DNA of 28,448 nucleotides from a virus, in the IMG/VR virus record IMGVR_UViG_3300034983_000041, positions 1-28,448 of that record. One strand, given 5' to 3'. The notes below the pieces were generated by a model that did not search any database, was not told where the DNA came from, and saw only the letters and a program-made list of their open reading frames with translations. A program made the position numbers and the translations under genes. How positions within the stretch are numbered: the first letter of the stretch is position 1; every line of letters starts with the position of its first letter. This document shows positions 28,425 through 28,448 of the stretch, piece after piece.

Positions 28425-28448
28425 AATGTGTGCATTTCCTACAAGTAT
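28425..28448 (+). CDS. Start of a further gene, cut by the right edge
   Basis: A good ribosome site (AAGGGGTGATTAA) precedes an ATG at 28425 and the first eight codons (MCAFPTS...) are visible. It is probably the next tail component, but too little is present to say. Confidence 0.5.

Noticed and set aside
1-28448. Integrase, attachment sites or tRNA genes
   Set aside because: No tyrosine or serine recombinase motif, no cloverleaf or direct-repeat pair of att type was seen; an integrase may lie outside the window.

Overview
The window is a 28.4 kb, gap-free stretch of a temperate, tailed-phage-like genome (phage or prophage). It is AT-rich, tightly packed and almost entirely on the + strand. 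Strong AGGAGG-type ribosome sites, a DnaD-like replisome organizer followed by a gp39P-like helicase loader, Xre-type repressors and a holin/M15 lysis cassette suggest a Firmicutes-like or other AT-rich bacterial host; the sequence does not fix the host further. The head genes (terminase, podovirus-type portal, scaffold, HK97-fold-like capsid protein, SU10-like adaptor) with no tape measure, tail tube or sheath gene point to a short-tailed virus. Both edges cut genes: an LPD38-like large virion protein on the left and an unidentified gene on the right.

Layout. 1-1170: end of the virion module. 1201-4720: lysis module, with two holin candidates, a clan GH-A-like glycosidase carrying a peptidoglycan-binding domain, a bifunctional glucosaminidase/M15 peptidase, and a small Cys-rich gene flanked by a 13-bp inverted repeat. 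4720-5606 (minus strand): a membrane protein (possible lysogeny gene) and the repressor. 5607-5848: divergent promoters and palindromic operators. 5849-7533: Cro-like gene, HNH nuclease, second Xre protein and very small ORFs. 7555-10715: recombination block (annealing-type protein, Cas4-like Fe-S nuclease, SbcC-like ATPase), followed by a strongly folded RNA candidate. 10846-13986: 3D-domain membrane protein, DNA methyltransferase, radical SAM enzyme and small proteins. 13964-15105: replication initiator with an apparent origin inside the gene (iterons, AT-rich tract, hairpin), then the helicase loader. 15098-17719: small early genes including a deoxyribosyltransferase-like protein and a Holliday-junction-resolvase-like nuclease. 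17716-17797: a near-consensus promoter immediately followed by a terminator. 17811-28448: packaging and structural genes, ending with a spike-like protein in which a glycosidase interrupts a 20-residue repeat array.

How it fits together. The repressor and Cro-like protein decide between lysogeny and lytic growth at 5607-5848. The rightward transcript expresses recombination, modification and replication genes. The promoter-terminator pair at 17716-17797 looks like a late-gene switch, and several intrinsic terminators inside the structural block suggest stepped or antiterminated late expression. Thirteen ORFs of 9 to 59 codons, most translationally coupled to neighbours, are added here. No integrase, att site, tRNA or CRISPR array was seen. 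All functional names rest on reading motifs by eye.
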